Of a DNA stretch of 32,784 nucleotides, positions 8,069-18,200 are shown one piece after another (position 1 is the first letter of the stretch; the number at the start of each line of letters is the position of its first letter). The stretch comes from CAZFQG01 sp964520785 (GTDB lineage Bacteria; Planctomycetota; Planctomycetia; Pirellulales; Thermoguttaceae), in NCBI GenBank assembly GCA_964520785.1, contig CAZFQG010000053.1:1-32784 (forward strand), given 5' to 3'. Position numbers and translations under genes: made by a program. Under the pieces are notes generated by a model. The model ran no database searches. It was not told where the DNA came from and saw only the letters and a list, made by a program, of their open reading frames with translations.

Positions 8069-10843
8069 TCACATCGCGCTGCGGCCGGATTGGAGGAGGG
8101 AGAGGGGTTCGCGGCGCGCCGTGGCCCAGGCGGGGGCGATGGCGGCCAGCAGGGCGAAGCCGACTGCCGTGGCGAAGCCCGCCAGCAGGGCGCCCCAGGG
8201 GAGGACAAGGGGTGGGCGGATGTCGCCGAGGACGAGATGCGCGGCGATTCCCATGCCGCACCAAGCGGAATGCACCCCCGCCGCGAGGCTCAGAAGGCAG
8301 GCGACGAGGCCCAGCAGGATGGATTCGCCCAACACGAGCCGCACGAGGTTCCCGCGCGTCAGGGCGACCGACCGCAGGACTCCGAATTCCCACCGCCGCG
8401 CACGGATCGAGGCCATGATCGTATTCGCCACGGCGACGGAGGCGACCAAGAGGGCGACGATCGGAAAGACGCTCGCCAGCCAGATGACGTAACCCGCCCG
8501 GCGGCGGATGGCCGCTTCGATCTCTTCGGTCTTGAGTACGTTGACGAACGGTTTGAACGCCGTCACCTTGCCGATGAAGGGAAGGGTCACGCTGATCCCG
8601 GCGTTCTTTTCGGCCAGGGCCTGCATGTGCCGCTTGATCGCGTCGACGTCCGACCCCTTCGCCATGCTCGCCCAAACGTGATTGATCCGCTCGATGCCGT
8701 AATCGCGCCGTACCCCTTCGAAGGACGCGAAGACCGCCCCCACGCTCCGCGAGCCCCTCTGCTGCATTCCGGAAAGATGCATCACCATCTGCCAGCCGGG
8801 AATGGTCACGACCCCGGCGACTTCATACTCGCGGCTCCCCTCGTCCGACTGATTACGTTCCACTTCAAAGCGGTCTCCCAAGCCGAGGCCGGTCCGCGCC
8901 GCGAGCGTGTCGGGGATGACGACGGCGTTTCCCTCTTTCAGCATCGCGGCGGCCGACGCGGCGTCCCCTTCCAGAAACCGCATGTGCAGAACCGGACGTT
9001 TTGCGCCGATCCCCCGATCCGGATCAATTCCCAGAACGAGCAGTGTGTTCTTGTTCCGCCGTTTTTCTTTTTCCGGAGTCGGTTCCTTGCCGAACGCACC
9101 GAGCCGGACGTCCGGCCGGGCAATCGCCACCGGAAGGCAGCCTCCCGGGGTGAGCCCCGGCGCGGCCGCCACGTCGGGGAGATCCTCTTCGAGCAATCCG
9201 GCCGGCTGGAAAGAGACGATCAAGTCGGGCAGGCCCTCGCCGGGCAGAAAGGGCTCGAGCATGGAGTTCCCCCAAATCTGCACCGAGACGAACAGGCCCA
9301 GGCCGATCGTCAGCGCGGCGGCCGTGGCCGCGCTCCGCCAGAAGTTGGCCGACAACTGATCTCCCAACAGGCGGCGGTCGATGTGCAGGGCGAATCCGAC
9401 CGGGGCGGCAAAGAGCTTCTCCGTCAACAGGACGAACGTGGGAGAAAGGAGCAAAAAACCGACCGCGTGGCAGACCGATCCGAGGAAGACCAGAACCCAA
9501 TAGAGGGGCGACACCGGGATATTCAGAACGAACACGTTGATCGGCTGAACCAGAATGAGACCGAGCCCCGCCGCCATCGCCAGAAGAGGAAACCGCGCGG
9601 CGGACGCGCGGCCGGTCGGAACGGTGACGTCCAAGGGCCGCACCCGCAGCGCCGAGAAGACCGGCGGAACCGCGGCGAGGACCGCCCCGAAAAGGAGGCT
9701 CAGCGCGCACATCAAGACGCACTGGCCGCTGACTGTGGGAATCGTATCGAACAACTCCGGATTAAAAAACGCCGTGCCGCAAAGCAAAAGCCACCCGAAG
9801 AAGACACCGACGGCCAGCCCGGCCAGCGACAGGGCGACGCTTTCGGCGACGAGCATTCCGGCCGTCTGCCGCCGCGTCAAGGCAACCGCGCGGAGCAGGG
9901 CGAATTGCCGGACCCGTTCGTCGACCCCCATACTCAGCGTGATGCAAATGATGAACGACCCGGCCAGGCACGCCAGGGTCGCTGAATAGAGCCCCTGCAC
10001 GCGGAGATGGCCGATGAGTCCTCCGGAGGAAAGGTCTCGCCGCATCTCGCCCAACAGGACGAGCTGCACCGTGCTCTTCGTAGCGGCGATCTCGGGCTTC
10101 TCGCCGTCTTCCTCCAGCGCGGCCCTGTCGTCGCCCGGATTCTCATGCCGCTGTTTCCAGGCCTTTTCGAAAGTCTCCGGGTCGACGTCTTGTTTCAGCG
10201 TAATCAAGAGGAGATTGGGGGCGAATGCCCGGCCCCCCAGGCGTTCGATCGTCTTGGGCGCGACGTACATCCCGCCGAGCATCCGCGTGATCGCCGGTTG
10301 ACGCAGAATGCCGACGAGCTTCATCCGGAATTGCCCTCCCCGGGTGTTCGCCGTGAAGACCTCTCCCAGTTTCAGGTCGAACGTGTCCGCCTCGGAATCG
10401 GACAGAACCGCCTCGAACGGTTCTCGAAGCGGCGCTTTCTCGGAGAGCCACCGCCCCTCTCGCAATTCGAACAAGGGCTCGCGAAGGTCTCCGGCGACGG
10501 CCGTCGGCCCGAAGGGACGCTGCGCCTTCTTCGCGTCGGGATTGATTCTCCAGACCGGCACCATGGCCATCGCTTTGTATTCCCCGACGTTGGGGCTTTC
10601 GGCGATCCAATCGATTTCCTCCCGCGGAAGCGGAATCTCCAGATTATGCGCGGCGAAGAGGACGGCGTCGTAGGGTCCCAGCAACCGCGTCAGCGCGTCT
10701 TCGCTTTTGTCCAGGACGGCGTCGTACGTACCAAAAACCCAGACGATCAGGCAGACGGAAAAGGAGGCGGCCAGAACTGTCAGGACGTTGCGGATCCAGT
10801 GGCTGGCGACATGGACCAGCGCCAGGTAGACGACCAACCTCAT
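8069..10843 (-). CDS. ABC transporter permease, MacB/FtsX type with two FtsX domains
   Basis: This 924-residue permease has two FtsX-type transmembrane units, as in the fused permeases of the lipoprotein-release or MacB superfamily. TM1 is at the N-terminus (NVLTVLAASFSVCLIVWVFG) and is followed by a large periplasmic domain. The first FtsX unit is near residues 300-420 (VDERVRQFALLRAVALTRRQ). Further TMs and a second periplasmic domain follow, then the C-terminal FtsX unit (IRARRWEFGVLRSVALTRGN). Each unit holds the typical 'R..FxxLRxVALTR' coupling segment that contacts the ATPase. The ATG at 10843 overlaps the ATPase stop codon as ATGA, so the two are translationally coupled. The frame stays open 71 codons further upstream, but that part lies over the ATPase gene. 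The substrate is unknown: it could be a lipoprotein, lipid or peptide. Confidence 0.92.
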   Translation of the reverse strand: MRLVVYLALVHVASHWIRNVLTVLAASFSVCLIVWVFGTYDAVLDKSEDALTRLLGPYDAVLFAAHNLEIPLPREEIDWIAESPNVGEYKAMAMVPVWRINPDAKKAQRPFGPTAVAGDLREPLFELREGRWLSEKAPLREPFEAVLSDSEADTFDLKLGEVFTANTRGGQFRMKLVGILRQPAITRMLGGMYVAPKTIERLGGRAFAPNLLLITLKQDVDPETFEKAWKQRHENPGDDRAALEEDGEKPEIAATKSTVQLVLLGEMRRDLSSGGLIGHLRVQGLYSATLACLAGSFIICITLSMGVDERVRQFALLRAVALTRRQTAGMLVAESVALSLAGLAVGVFFGWLLLCGTAFFNPELFDTIPTVSGQCVLMCALSLLFGAVLAAVPPVFSALRVRPLDVTVPTGRASAARFPLLAMAAGLGLILVQPINVFVLNIPVSPLYWVLVFLGSVCHAVGFLLLSPTFVLLTEKLFAAPVGFALHIDRRLLGDQLSANFWRSAATAAALTIGLGLFVSVQIWGNSMLEPFLPGEGLPDLIVSFQPAGLLEEDLPDVAAAPGLTPGGCLPVAIARPDVRLGAFGKEPTPEKEKRRNKNTLLVLGIDPDRGIGAKRPVLHMRFLEGDAASAAAMLKEGNAVVIPDTLAARTGLGLGDRFEVERNQSDEGSREYEVAGVVTIPGWQMVMHLSGMQQRGSRSVGAVFASFEGVRRDYGIERINHVWASMAKGSDVDAIKRHMQALAEKNAGISVTLPFIGKVTAFKPFVNVLKTEEIEAAIRRRAGYVIWLASVFPIVALLVASVAVANTIMASIRARRWEFGVLRSVALTRGNLVRLVLGESILLGLVACLLSLAAGVHSAWCGMGIAAHLVLGDIRPPLVLPWGALLAGFATAVGFALLAAIAPAWATARREPLSLLQSGRSAM

Positions 10844-11607
10844 ACCTCGGCCCCCGCGGCCTCCGCGGAGGACATCGCCTGGTACTCGGCGGCCAGCTCG
10901 TCGGCGTGGTCGAAGCGATCCGTTTCGAACGAGCCGACGCATCGGCCGTCCTTCAAGACGACTACCCGGCGCGTGAAGACGGCGACGGACGGCTCGTGCG
11001 TGACCATGACGATCGTCCGACCGCGCGCGTCGCACGCCTCGCGAAGTATCTCGCAAACATGGCGGCCGGCGGCCGAGTCGAGGTTGCCGGTCGGCTCGTC
11101 GGCGAGAACGATCGCCGGGTCGGTAATCATCGCCCTGCCGATGGCGACCCGCTGCTGTTCCCCGCCGCTGAGCTGGTCCGGCCGGTGCTTCCGCCGGTCG
11201 GCCAGATCGAGCGTTGCGAGGATCGGTTCGAGCCGGCTCTTCGCCTCGCGGCGGCGTCCGTCGGCCAGAAGTGGCAGGCAGATGTTCTGTTCGACGTCGA
11301 GCGTGGGGATGAGGTTATACGCTTGGAAGACGATTCCGATGCGGCGGCGCCGGAAGAGGGTCAACTCCCGGTCCCTCATTTTTCCCAGGTCGCGCCCCTC
11401 GATTTCGACCGTTCCTTCGCTCGGCGTTGTCAGCCCAGCCAGAAGATGCAGAAGCGTGCTCTTGCCGGAACCGCTCGCCCCCATCACCGCCACGAATTCC
11501 CCCTTCGCCACCGTCAGGTCGACCCCGATCAGCGCCCGGACCACATTCCGCCCCTGGCGGTAGATCTTGGACAGAGAACGGACGCAAAGCGGTGGGGTTA
11601 TTGGCAT
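10840..11607 (-). CDS. ABC transporter ATPase, MacB/LolD family
   Basis: This 255-residue ATPase energises the permease encoded immediately after it. Visible motifs are Walker A GASGSGKST, Q-loop VFQAYNLIPTLDV, signature LSGGEQQRVAIGRAM, Walker B IVLADEPTGNLDS and the switch His in MVTHEPS. The TLDVEQNICLPLL segment after the Q-loop is typical of the MacB/LolD group, which acts by mechanotransmission on lipoproteins, lipids or peptides and not by classical import. The ATG at 11607 has no strong ribosome binding site. The upstream region runs into the assembly gap at 11781, so the promoter may be missing or distant. Confidence 0.94.
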   Translation of the reverse strand: MPITPPLCVRSLSKIYRQGRNVVRALIGVDLTVAKGEFVAVMGASGSGKSTLLHLLAGLTTPSEGTVEIEGRDLGKMRDRELTLFRRRRIGIVFQAYNLIPTLDVEQNICLPLLADGRRREAKSRLEPILATLDLADRRKHRPDQLSGGEQQRVAIGRAMITDPAIVLADEPTGNLDSAAGRHVCEILREACDARGRTIVMVTHEPSVAVFTRRVVVLKDGRCVGSFETDRFDHADELAAEYQAMSSAEAAGAEV

Positions 11608-11780
11608 AAAGAAGTATACTTGAGATCCTCGGGGGAGTGGAAACTCCGGATGGTCACACTAATGGAAAACACGGCAAGAAACTCGTAAAGCGGCGCCGCG
11701 TCTTCACGACCGACGGGAGTTCTTCCCTCCCCGTCAAGACGGCACCGGCTTCGTTTGCTACGTCAGGCGGGGAAGTTAAG

Positions 11781-11790
11781 NNNNNNNNNN
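11781..11790. other. Assembly gap of ten Ns
   Basis: Ten consecutive undetermined bases lie between the ABC ATPase gene and the stop of the next gene. A round number of Ns is usually a scaffolder placeholder, so the true distance and content are unknown. The 170 bases to the left hold no gene I can support. Confidence 0.98.
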
Positions 11791-11795
11791 GGAAA

Positions 11796-12986
11796 CTACC
11801 GCTCTTCGGAGGGGTATTCCTCTGGTCCGCAGTACGACATCGCCAGAAGCGCAAACGACGTGGCAAGGTTGGAATCCCCCTCCATCCAGCGGGAGTCACG
11901 GTTCGCCCAAGACCCGTCGGACGACTGCCGTCGTGCCAGTTCCTCGGCCAGGTCCCGGCGCCAATCGTGTTTTGCGCCGTTCTTATCTTCGACAATGTCC
12001 TTTCCCAGGACATCCAGCGACTTCGCGAAGGTGTGGTAATAATAGAAGAGGCCCGCCGTTCCCATCCCGGGGTGCTCCTCAACGGTGTAGTTCGCGCGAA
12101 TCCACCTCACGGCCGCCCGGACCCTCGGATCGTCGTCTTTGAGTCCCGCGTAAATCATACTCTTGAGCCCAGCATAACTCATGGAACCGTAACTCTCAAG
12201 CGCCCCGTCTTCGGTCATCCGGGCGCGGTCCTGCCGCGACATACAGGGGGTATAATAAAACCCCCCGTCGTTGGTTTTGGCCGCGAAGGGGGTGGTGTTG
12301 TGGGGCGATTCCAGATTTTGGCACCGCGAGACGAAGACCATGGCCTTTTGGATCGCCTCGTCGTCCTCCTTTGCGCCGGCCGTCTTGAGGGCTTCGAGAA
12401 GATAGGCCGTGTTCGAAAGATCGGGCCGGGTGGTCGCTCCATAGCCGGCCCCGCCGTAGTAGAGGTCGGACGGGTCCTTGTCGCTCGATTCGGTGTATTG
12501 GTAACCCCGGATGCGCAAGGCCGCCCTCTTCACGATGTCATCATACCGCCCGTCGGCGTTCGCCGCCTGAAAAGCGACCAGGCCCACGCATGTCTCATAG
12601 TTCTGGAAATGGCTGTCCTCGCCGTAAATCCCGCCGTCTTCGCGAACCTGCGACTGGAGCCACTCGAGCGATTCTGCCACCCGAGGGTCGTCCGGACCAA
12701 CTCCATGTCGCAACAGGGCGGTTACCGCCAGAGAAGTCGGACCGCTTCCCATGAAAGGGCTATACGCACCATTCTCCGACATTCCCTTCCCCGTCAAATA
12801 CTCGATCCCCTTCCGGACCGTTTCCTGGTAATTCGCGAGGTTCGGGCCGACACTCCTTTCCGGGGGGTCCGCTTGAAGCGTCGTCGGCAAGACCACGATC
12901 GCGACGAAGAACCCGGTAAAAAATCCGCTGAGGGCTGTTCGCCGAGGACGCGTCAGGATCCGATGGGCTCTAATACTTTTGCGCAT
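11796..12986 (-). CDS. Exported prenyltransferase/squalene-oxidase-repeat protein
   Basis: This 396-residue protein has an N-terminal signal segment (TALSGFFTGFFVAIVVLP, cleaved near LQA/DPP). The rest is alpha/alpha-toroid repeats of the squalene-cyclase and prenyltransferase superfamily. Repeat hallmarks are LEWLQSQVREDGGIYGE near residue 95, AKTNDGGFYYTP near 240 and ELARRQSSDGSWANRDSRW near 355. I see no DCTAE-type catalytic motif of a true squalene-hopene cyclase. A cyclase activity is therefore unlikely, and many Planctomycetota encode such proteins with no known function. The ATG at 12986 has GGGAGAGAG upstream. The TAG stop lies only five bases from the Ns, so the C-terminus looks complete, but the downstream context is lost. 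Confidence 0.85.
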   Translation of the reverse strand: MRKSIRAHRILTRPRRTALSGFFTGFFVAIVVLPTTLQADPPERSVGPNLANYQETVRKGIEYLTGKGMSENGAYSPFMGSGPTSLAVTALLRHGVGPDDPRVAESLEWLQSQVREDGGIYGEDSHFQNYETCVGLVAFQAANADGRYDDIVKRAALRIRGYQYTESSDKDPSDLYYGGAGYGATTRPDLSNTAYLLEALKTAGAKEDDEAIQKAMVFVSRCQNLESPHNTTPFAAKTNDGGFYYTPCMSRQDRARMTEDGALESYGSMSYAGLKSMIYAGLKDDDPRVRAAVRWIRANYTVEEHPGMGTAGLFYYYHTFAKSLDVLGKDIVEDKNGAKHDWRRDLAEELARRQSSDGSWANRDSRWMEGDSNLATSFALLAMSYCGPEEYPSEER

Positions 12987-13350
12987 GATCTCTCTCCCTT
13001 TCGATGGTTTGGGGTGAACATGGAGGTGATGGAGGCCGTGAGTTAAGAAGACGGCGCGGAGTCACCTATTTTTTGGAGGGAGCAATCCCCATACCGGCAG
13101 CCGTCCTAGCACGTGTAATCGGGCCGGTTGCGCGAGTTTTTCCGTTCATCGTCGGTTCTTCCGGTTCACGAATGCTCAACTAGCCAGCGTTACAGCACTC
13201 CAAATGTGCGGGTATGAAGCCGTTAAAGACCGCGCCGAAAGGGGGGCCTAACCCCACCAGCCACATAACGCCGTGTTTCACCCCCTTTCATTCGGCGCCA
13301 CCTCCGGTTACGTTAGAAAAATCGTCCCCCAACCCTCAACTACGAACCCG
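12987..13350. other. Divergent intergenic region, no gene seen
   Basis: This 364-base region separates the toroid-repeat gene (minus) from holB (plus). It should hold both promoters, but I could not pick a convincing -35/-10 pair on either strand. Short frames here (for example 13214-13483) look like shadows with no homology I recognise. Confidence 0.5.
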
Positions 13351-14385
13351 ATGCCCTGGCAAGACCTTTACGGACATGACGCTATTGTCGACCAATTCCG
13401 CCGTGCCGCGAATCGGGGCCGGTTGGGGGGGAGTTTTCTGTTCGTCGGACCGCCGGGGGTGGGGAAGTTCACCTTCGCCGTGAAGATGGCGAAGGCCCTT
13501 TTGTGCCGGGAACGAGCCGAGGAGGCGTTCGACGCCTGCGGGCACTGCCCCAGTTGCGTGCAGGTCGAGGCGGGAACGCATCCCGACTTGATTACCGTCG
13601 CGAAACCGCCGGACAAGGCCAAGTTCCCCCTGGAACTGCTCATCGGTGACAAGGAGAACCGGATGCAGGAAGGCCTGTGCCACGAGGTCTCCCTGCGGCC
13701 GTTCATGGGGGGCCGGAAAATCGCGATCGTCGACGACGCCGACTACTTCAACCGCGAGTGCGCCAACAGCCTGCTGAAGACGCTCGAGGAACCGCCGCCG
13801 AAGAGTATTCTCATCCTCGTGGGGACGACGCCGGCGCGACAGTTGCCGACGATCCGTTCGCGTTGCCGGATCATTCGCTTCCTGCCGCTGCCGCCGGAAA
13901 TCGTCGGCCGCATTCTGCTGGAGCGGGAGATCGTCGCGGATCCCGACGAGGCGGAGAAGATCGCGCTGCAGTCGGAAGGAAGCCTCACGAAGGCGGCCGA
14001 ATTGGCGGACGCGGAACTCCGCGAGTTTCGCGCGTCGCTCCTGCGGCGGCTGGGAGAAGCTCCGCTTGACTGCGTGGAGTTGTCGGCGACCATTTTGAAG
14101 TTCGTCGACAAGGCCGGCCAGGAGGCCCCCAAGCGGCGCCGACGCCTTCACGAGGTCATCGGGTTCGCGTCCGAGTATTACCGCGGCCTGCTCCTGCACG
14201 CGTCCGGGGCGGCCGCCAACTTCGACGCCGACCTGACCTCCGCCGTCACCCGCGCCGCGCGCAACGACATCAACCCCTATCGGACCGCCGACCGGCTGGA
14301 ACGGTGCATCGAGGCCGAGACCCAGATCGACCGCTACGCGCACCAGTCGACGCTGGTGGAGTGCTGGATCAGCGACCTGGCCTGA
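13351..14385 (+). CDS. holB: DNA polymerase III delta' subunit
   Basis: This 344-residue AAA+ subunit of the clamp loader helps load the sliding clamp during replication. Walker A is at 33-41 (GPPGVGKFT, with Phe before the final Thr). A four-Cys zinc module follows (Cys52, then CGHCPSC with Cys63, Cys66 and Cys69). Other hallmarks are VDDADYFNRECANSLLKTLE with EPPPKSI, and the SRC motif in IRSRCRIIRFLPLP that supplies the trans-acting Arg. The C-terminal collar is degenerate, as usual. I chose ATG 13351 (MPWQDLYGHD) because the family starts a few residues before the Y-G-H/Q segment. A start at 13273 would add 26 unlikely residues. No strong ribosome binding site is visible. A SGNH hydrolase follows after 48 bases. 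Confidence 0.93.
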   Translation: MPWQDLYGHDAIVDQFRRAANRGRLGGSFLFVGPPGVGKFTFAVKMAKALLCRERAEEAFDACGHCPSCVQVEAGTHPDLITVAKPPDKAKFPLELLIGDKENRMQEGLCHEVSLRPFMGGRKIAIVDDADYFNRECANSLLKTLEEPPPKSILILVGTTPARQLPTIRSRCRIIRFLPLPPEIVGRILLEREIVADPDEAEKIALQSEGSLTKAAELADAELREFRASLLRRLGEAPLDCVELSATILKFVDKAGQEAPKRRRRLHEVIGFASEYYRGLLLHASGAAANFDADLTSAVTRAARNDINPYRTADRLERCIEAETQIDRYAHQSTLVECWISDLA

Positions 14386-14433
14386 CACCGAAGGCGGATG
14401 ACCTCCCCTCCAAGAATACGAGCGACCGACCCC

Positions 14434-15126
14434 ATGAGAATCATCATCGCCCTCCTCTTGGCACGTATCGCCTCCACCACCGTGATGCTTGCCGATGAGC
14501 CGGTCCCTTCAACCGCCGAATTGGGGGCGAGCCGCGCGGCGCGGTGGGAATCGGCAATCGCCAGGCTCGAGCAGGTTGATCGCGAGAATCCTACCCCTCC
14601 GGACGGTATCCTATTCGTCGGTAGTTCCAGTATCGTCGGTTGGGACGTGAAACGGAGGTTTCCCGGGCTGCCGGTGATCAATCACGGCTTCGGCGGTTCC
14701 ATTCTCGCCGACTCCTACCATTTCGCCGATCGGATCATCTTCCCCTGCCGGCCGCGTCTGATCGTCCTGTACGCCGGCGATAACGACCTCGCCGGAGGCA
14801 GAGCGGTGGAGAACGTAGTCGGCGACTACCAGACCTTGGCGGAGTTGATTCACGCGCGGCTCCCAAAGGCCCGCATCCTCTTCGTCTCGATCAAGATCTG
14901 CAAGAATCGCCGACACCTCGAAGACCAAGTCCGCAAGACCAACGCCCTCATCCGCGCCGAAATCGAGAGAGACCCGAGGGCGGTCTATTTTGACGCGGCT
15001 TCCCTCCTGTTGGACGACGACGGCCTGCCGCGGGATGAGTACTTCCAGGATGATCGGCTCCATCTGACGGACGAAGGCTACCGCGTGTGGTCGGAGGCGC
15101 TGCGTCCGCTCCTGACGGGCGAATAG
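14434..15126 (+). CDS. Exported SGNH/GDSL-family hydrolase
   Basis: This 230-residue esterase-like protein has a signal peptide (MRIIIALLLARIASTTVMLA before DEP). Block I is FVGSSSIVGWD, with the nucleophile Ser near residue 64. Block II is NHGFGGS (oxyanion Gly), block III is YAGDNDLAGG (the Asn), and block V is DRLHLTDEGY with the catalytic Asp and His. All catalytic elements are present, so it should be active. Likely substrates are acetyl or acyl esters on extracellular polysaccharide or lipid, but the sequence does not say which. An in-frame ATG 12 codons upstream would place a charged stretch before the signal peptide, so I prefer 14434. It lies 48 bases after holB and may be read through from it. 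Confidence 0.9.
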   Translation: MRIIIALLLARIASTTVMLADEPVPSTAELGASRAARWESAIARLEQVDRENPTPPDGILFVGSSSIVGWDVKRRFPGLPVINHGFGGSILADSYHFADRIIFPCRPRLIVLYAGDNDLAGGRAVENVVGDYQTLAELIHARLPKARILFVSIKICKNRRHLEDQVRKTNALIRAEIERDPRAVYFDAASLLLDDDGLPRDEYFQDDRLHLTDEGYRVWSEALRPLLTGE

Positions 15127-15143
15127 CGTGTTATCGGAGAAAG

Positions 15144-15173
15144 CCGCGGCGGCGGAGCCTCATTCAGCCGCGG
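15144..15173. terminator. Possible convergent terminator hairpin
   Basis: CCGCGGC and GCCGCGG form a seven-base stem with a 16-base loop between the convergent SGNH and dihaem-protein genes. On the minus strand it is followed by CTTTCT, on the plus strand by no T-run. Termination function is uncertain. Confidence 0.3.
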
Positions 15174-15248
15174 ACGTCCCGGCCTCGCGCGACGCGACTT
15201 ATTCCCATTCCGTCAGGAACGGCCGCCGCGTTGCCCTTCGTGGTGCAC

Positions 15249-18200
15249 TCACTGAATCTCCGGCATTCCCACCGCCTCTCCCTTCCGTTGTCGGGCCTGC
15301 TCCTCGGGAAGGTACACGCCGTAGAAAATGGCGTTCATGTCGATCCAGGTGCCGACACGGCGGAGTTCCTCGGGGGTCAGTTCGACCCCTTCATGTCCGG
15401 CTCGCAAGAGAGCGATCAGGCGGCTCCCCCTCGCGCCGACTGCACCGCCGGGGGGGGTGACTTGAACCTGGTTACGCATCTCGAACCGGGGGACGAGCGG
15501 TCCCGTACCCGGCGATTGGTTCGCCTCGCGCGGGCCGTCGTTGACCAGGGACTCGTACGATTTCACGTAATGTTCCGTCGGCGTAGGGGAAAGGTCGATC
15601 CCGCCGTCCGGCTCGTTCGCCCCGTGGCAGCCGGTGCAGTGTTTTTCCCACACCGGCTGGACCATTTCCATATAGGAAAACGGCCGCGCGCCCCATTCGC
15701 CCGGGTCGAGCCGCGAGGGGGGGCGGAGCATGGCCAGAGGCGTTGCAGCCGCGGCGACGGGGCCGCTCATCCGCGGCTCGTGGCAGCCGACGCAGGAGAC
15801 CTTTTCCCCCGGCTGGAGGTACGTTCCGCTCCGCATCGTCTGATAGGCGAATCCGTCCTCGTCCAATGCATGGAAGTAAACCAGTTTTCCGGACGGAACC
15901 AGGAACCGGGCCGAGCCGTCCTCCTCCACCGGGACCTCCCCCAGGATCGCGCGGCCGTTTTCTTCGCCGGCGATACCGATGGGGGGACGATTGGAGAAGG
16001 GTGTCGTCTTCGTGAATACCTGGACGACGCGGAGCCTTTTGATCGTCCCGCGCGGGACGGGACCGAGGCCCTGATAGACGTCGGCGACGGTCATCTCGCC
16101 GAGCGCTTCGGCGTTTTCCGGCAGATGGCTCGCCAGAACCGGCGGCATCGGGCGCGGCCTCAAGGGGCAGGGATTCGTGCTGCCGATTTCCGGGTCGCGG
16201 TAAAGCAGTTCGCGGTTGCCAAAGGCATCGAGGATGTAAATTCCCAGGGCGTCCTTTCGGTTCGCCCCCGGTTCCCAGACGAGTGGGAAGGGGCTGTATC
16301 CGACGAGAAAGAACTTCTCCGAAAGGGGCCACGGCGCGGTGTAGTACTCGCGGATATCTCGGGACTCCGCCTCGGGGAATGGAATCTCCGGAGTCACTCG
16401 GGTGAGGGCTTCCTCGCCGTCGACATTGATCGACGGATCGACGATCGTGATCGGCCCGGCGGTGATTGAATGGTGCGCCGAGGCGGTGAAGACGATCTTG
16501 TTGCTATTGGGAATCGGCTGTGGCTGGAACGTGCAGTGGGGGCTGGGGGTCGCGTTTCCCCAGACGGCGATCGGGTTCGTCCCGTCCGGCCGCGAGGCCC
16601 AAAGGTTCTGGTGCGTAACGGCGTCGCGGTCGATGTAGTCCCAGCGCGCGTAGAGGATGTGTCCGGTATTGGAAACGGTGGGGAACCACTCGTTCGTATC
16701 GTGGTGGGAGAGGATGCGGATATCGGAGCCGTCACCATTCATCCGGTGGAGCGTGTAGACGTCCCAGCGGTGGCTGAACCCCTCGCCGAAACACCGCGCG
16801 TATCCCTTGCGCCGCGTCGACATGAAAGCGATACCGCCGTCCGGCAGGTAGGTCGGCATCAGGTCGTCATGCTTGCCGCGCGTCAGTTGCCTGAGCCCGG
16901 TGCCGTCCGCGTTCACTTCCCAGATGTGATAGAAGCCCCCCTCGGTCTCGGGCTCGTTATCGACCTTGCGAAAATCGAACTGGTTGTCGCCGATGTGGAC
17001 GTATGAGAAGACGATTCGCGTTCCATCGAATGCCAGACGCGGTTCCAGGATGTTCCCCTCCCGCAAACCGCCACCGAGAAGATCGCGGCAATCGAGCGAA
17101 TAACCCGGGTTTTCCAAGACGAAAAGGCTTCCGCCGGGCCGGGCCCGCCAGCCGTAGTACTGCATCACCAGGTGGCTGTAGGAGGTTGGAACCCGTTTGC
17201 AGAAGAGGAGTTCGTCGAAGTCCAACAAGGGATTGGATAGGACCACGTGCCGCTTTAACAGCCGCGTCCGCGCGTACAGCCGCCGGGCGGCGGCCGGATC
17301 GCTCCCTTCCTGCTTCAGTCGCGCCTTGACCGCCAGGAGCAATTCCGTTTCGGCCGCAAGAAAGTCGTCGCCGTATTCGCTTTGAAGGTGTTCCAGCAGT
17401 TTTTCGGTACGGTCGAGGTGTTTCAATGCGGCTTCTCGATACGATTCGGCGCTTTCGACGATCCCGTCTTCGCGGCGCCATTCGACTTGCAGCATTACGC
17501 TCAGACCGAACGACGGCAGCCTGCCGGGAAGCCCCTCGGCAATTGCCACCCAAGGGAAAACGCCGTCCAGCCGGGAGCCCGCCAGAAGAAGACCGCTTAA
17601 GGGGGACCCCTCGAACGGGATCGACTCCACTTCAGGGGTTGTGCTCCCCGGGAGAGGCCGGACAACGATCCGGTCCTTTTCAGCCGTGACTTCCAAGGCC
17701 CACGTGCCGCCCGAGACGACGAATGCCGTCGCTCGGCCCGTGATCGGATCGGTCAAAACGAACAGGGGGAGGACCTCGTTCGAATCGAGCCGCTGGGTGG
17801 AACCTTCGCGGAGCGCCGCCTGGTTCAAGACGAAGTCCCTCGCCAGCCAGGCCAGGGCCGGAGCATTATCCAGTGAATCTCCGTCCGAAAGGGACTCATA
17901 GGACCAGTTCCTCTTACCCTGGTCCGTGGGCGAAAAATCCTCCGAGGCGCGATAGGTCTCTCCATCGGCGAAGGCGATGACAGGGTCCCAGTACGTGGTA
18001 TCACAGGTGATCTTGCCCCGCTTGTGAACGATGAACCGCAGGCGGTCCCCGTTCTTCAGGTCGAGCGTCAAATCGTGCTTTACACCCTCGCCGTCCGCCC
18101 CGTCGATTTCCGCTTCCCACAAGACATGATCGTTGTGCCGCAGGAATACGCGAACGCCGTCCGTACTCGGGTCTTGATGCGCCTTGTAGACGCGCCCCGT

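Noticed and set aside
8042..9985. Long plus-strand frame of 647 codons
   Set aside because: It lies opposite the ABC permease gene, is rich in Arg, Gly, Gln and Glu with no domain, and is a mirror of a GC-rich gene.
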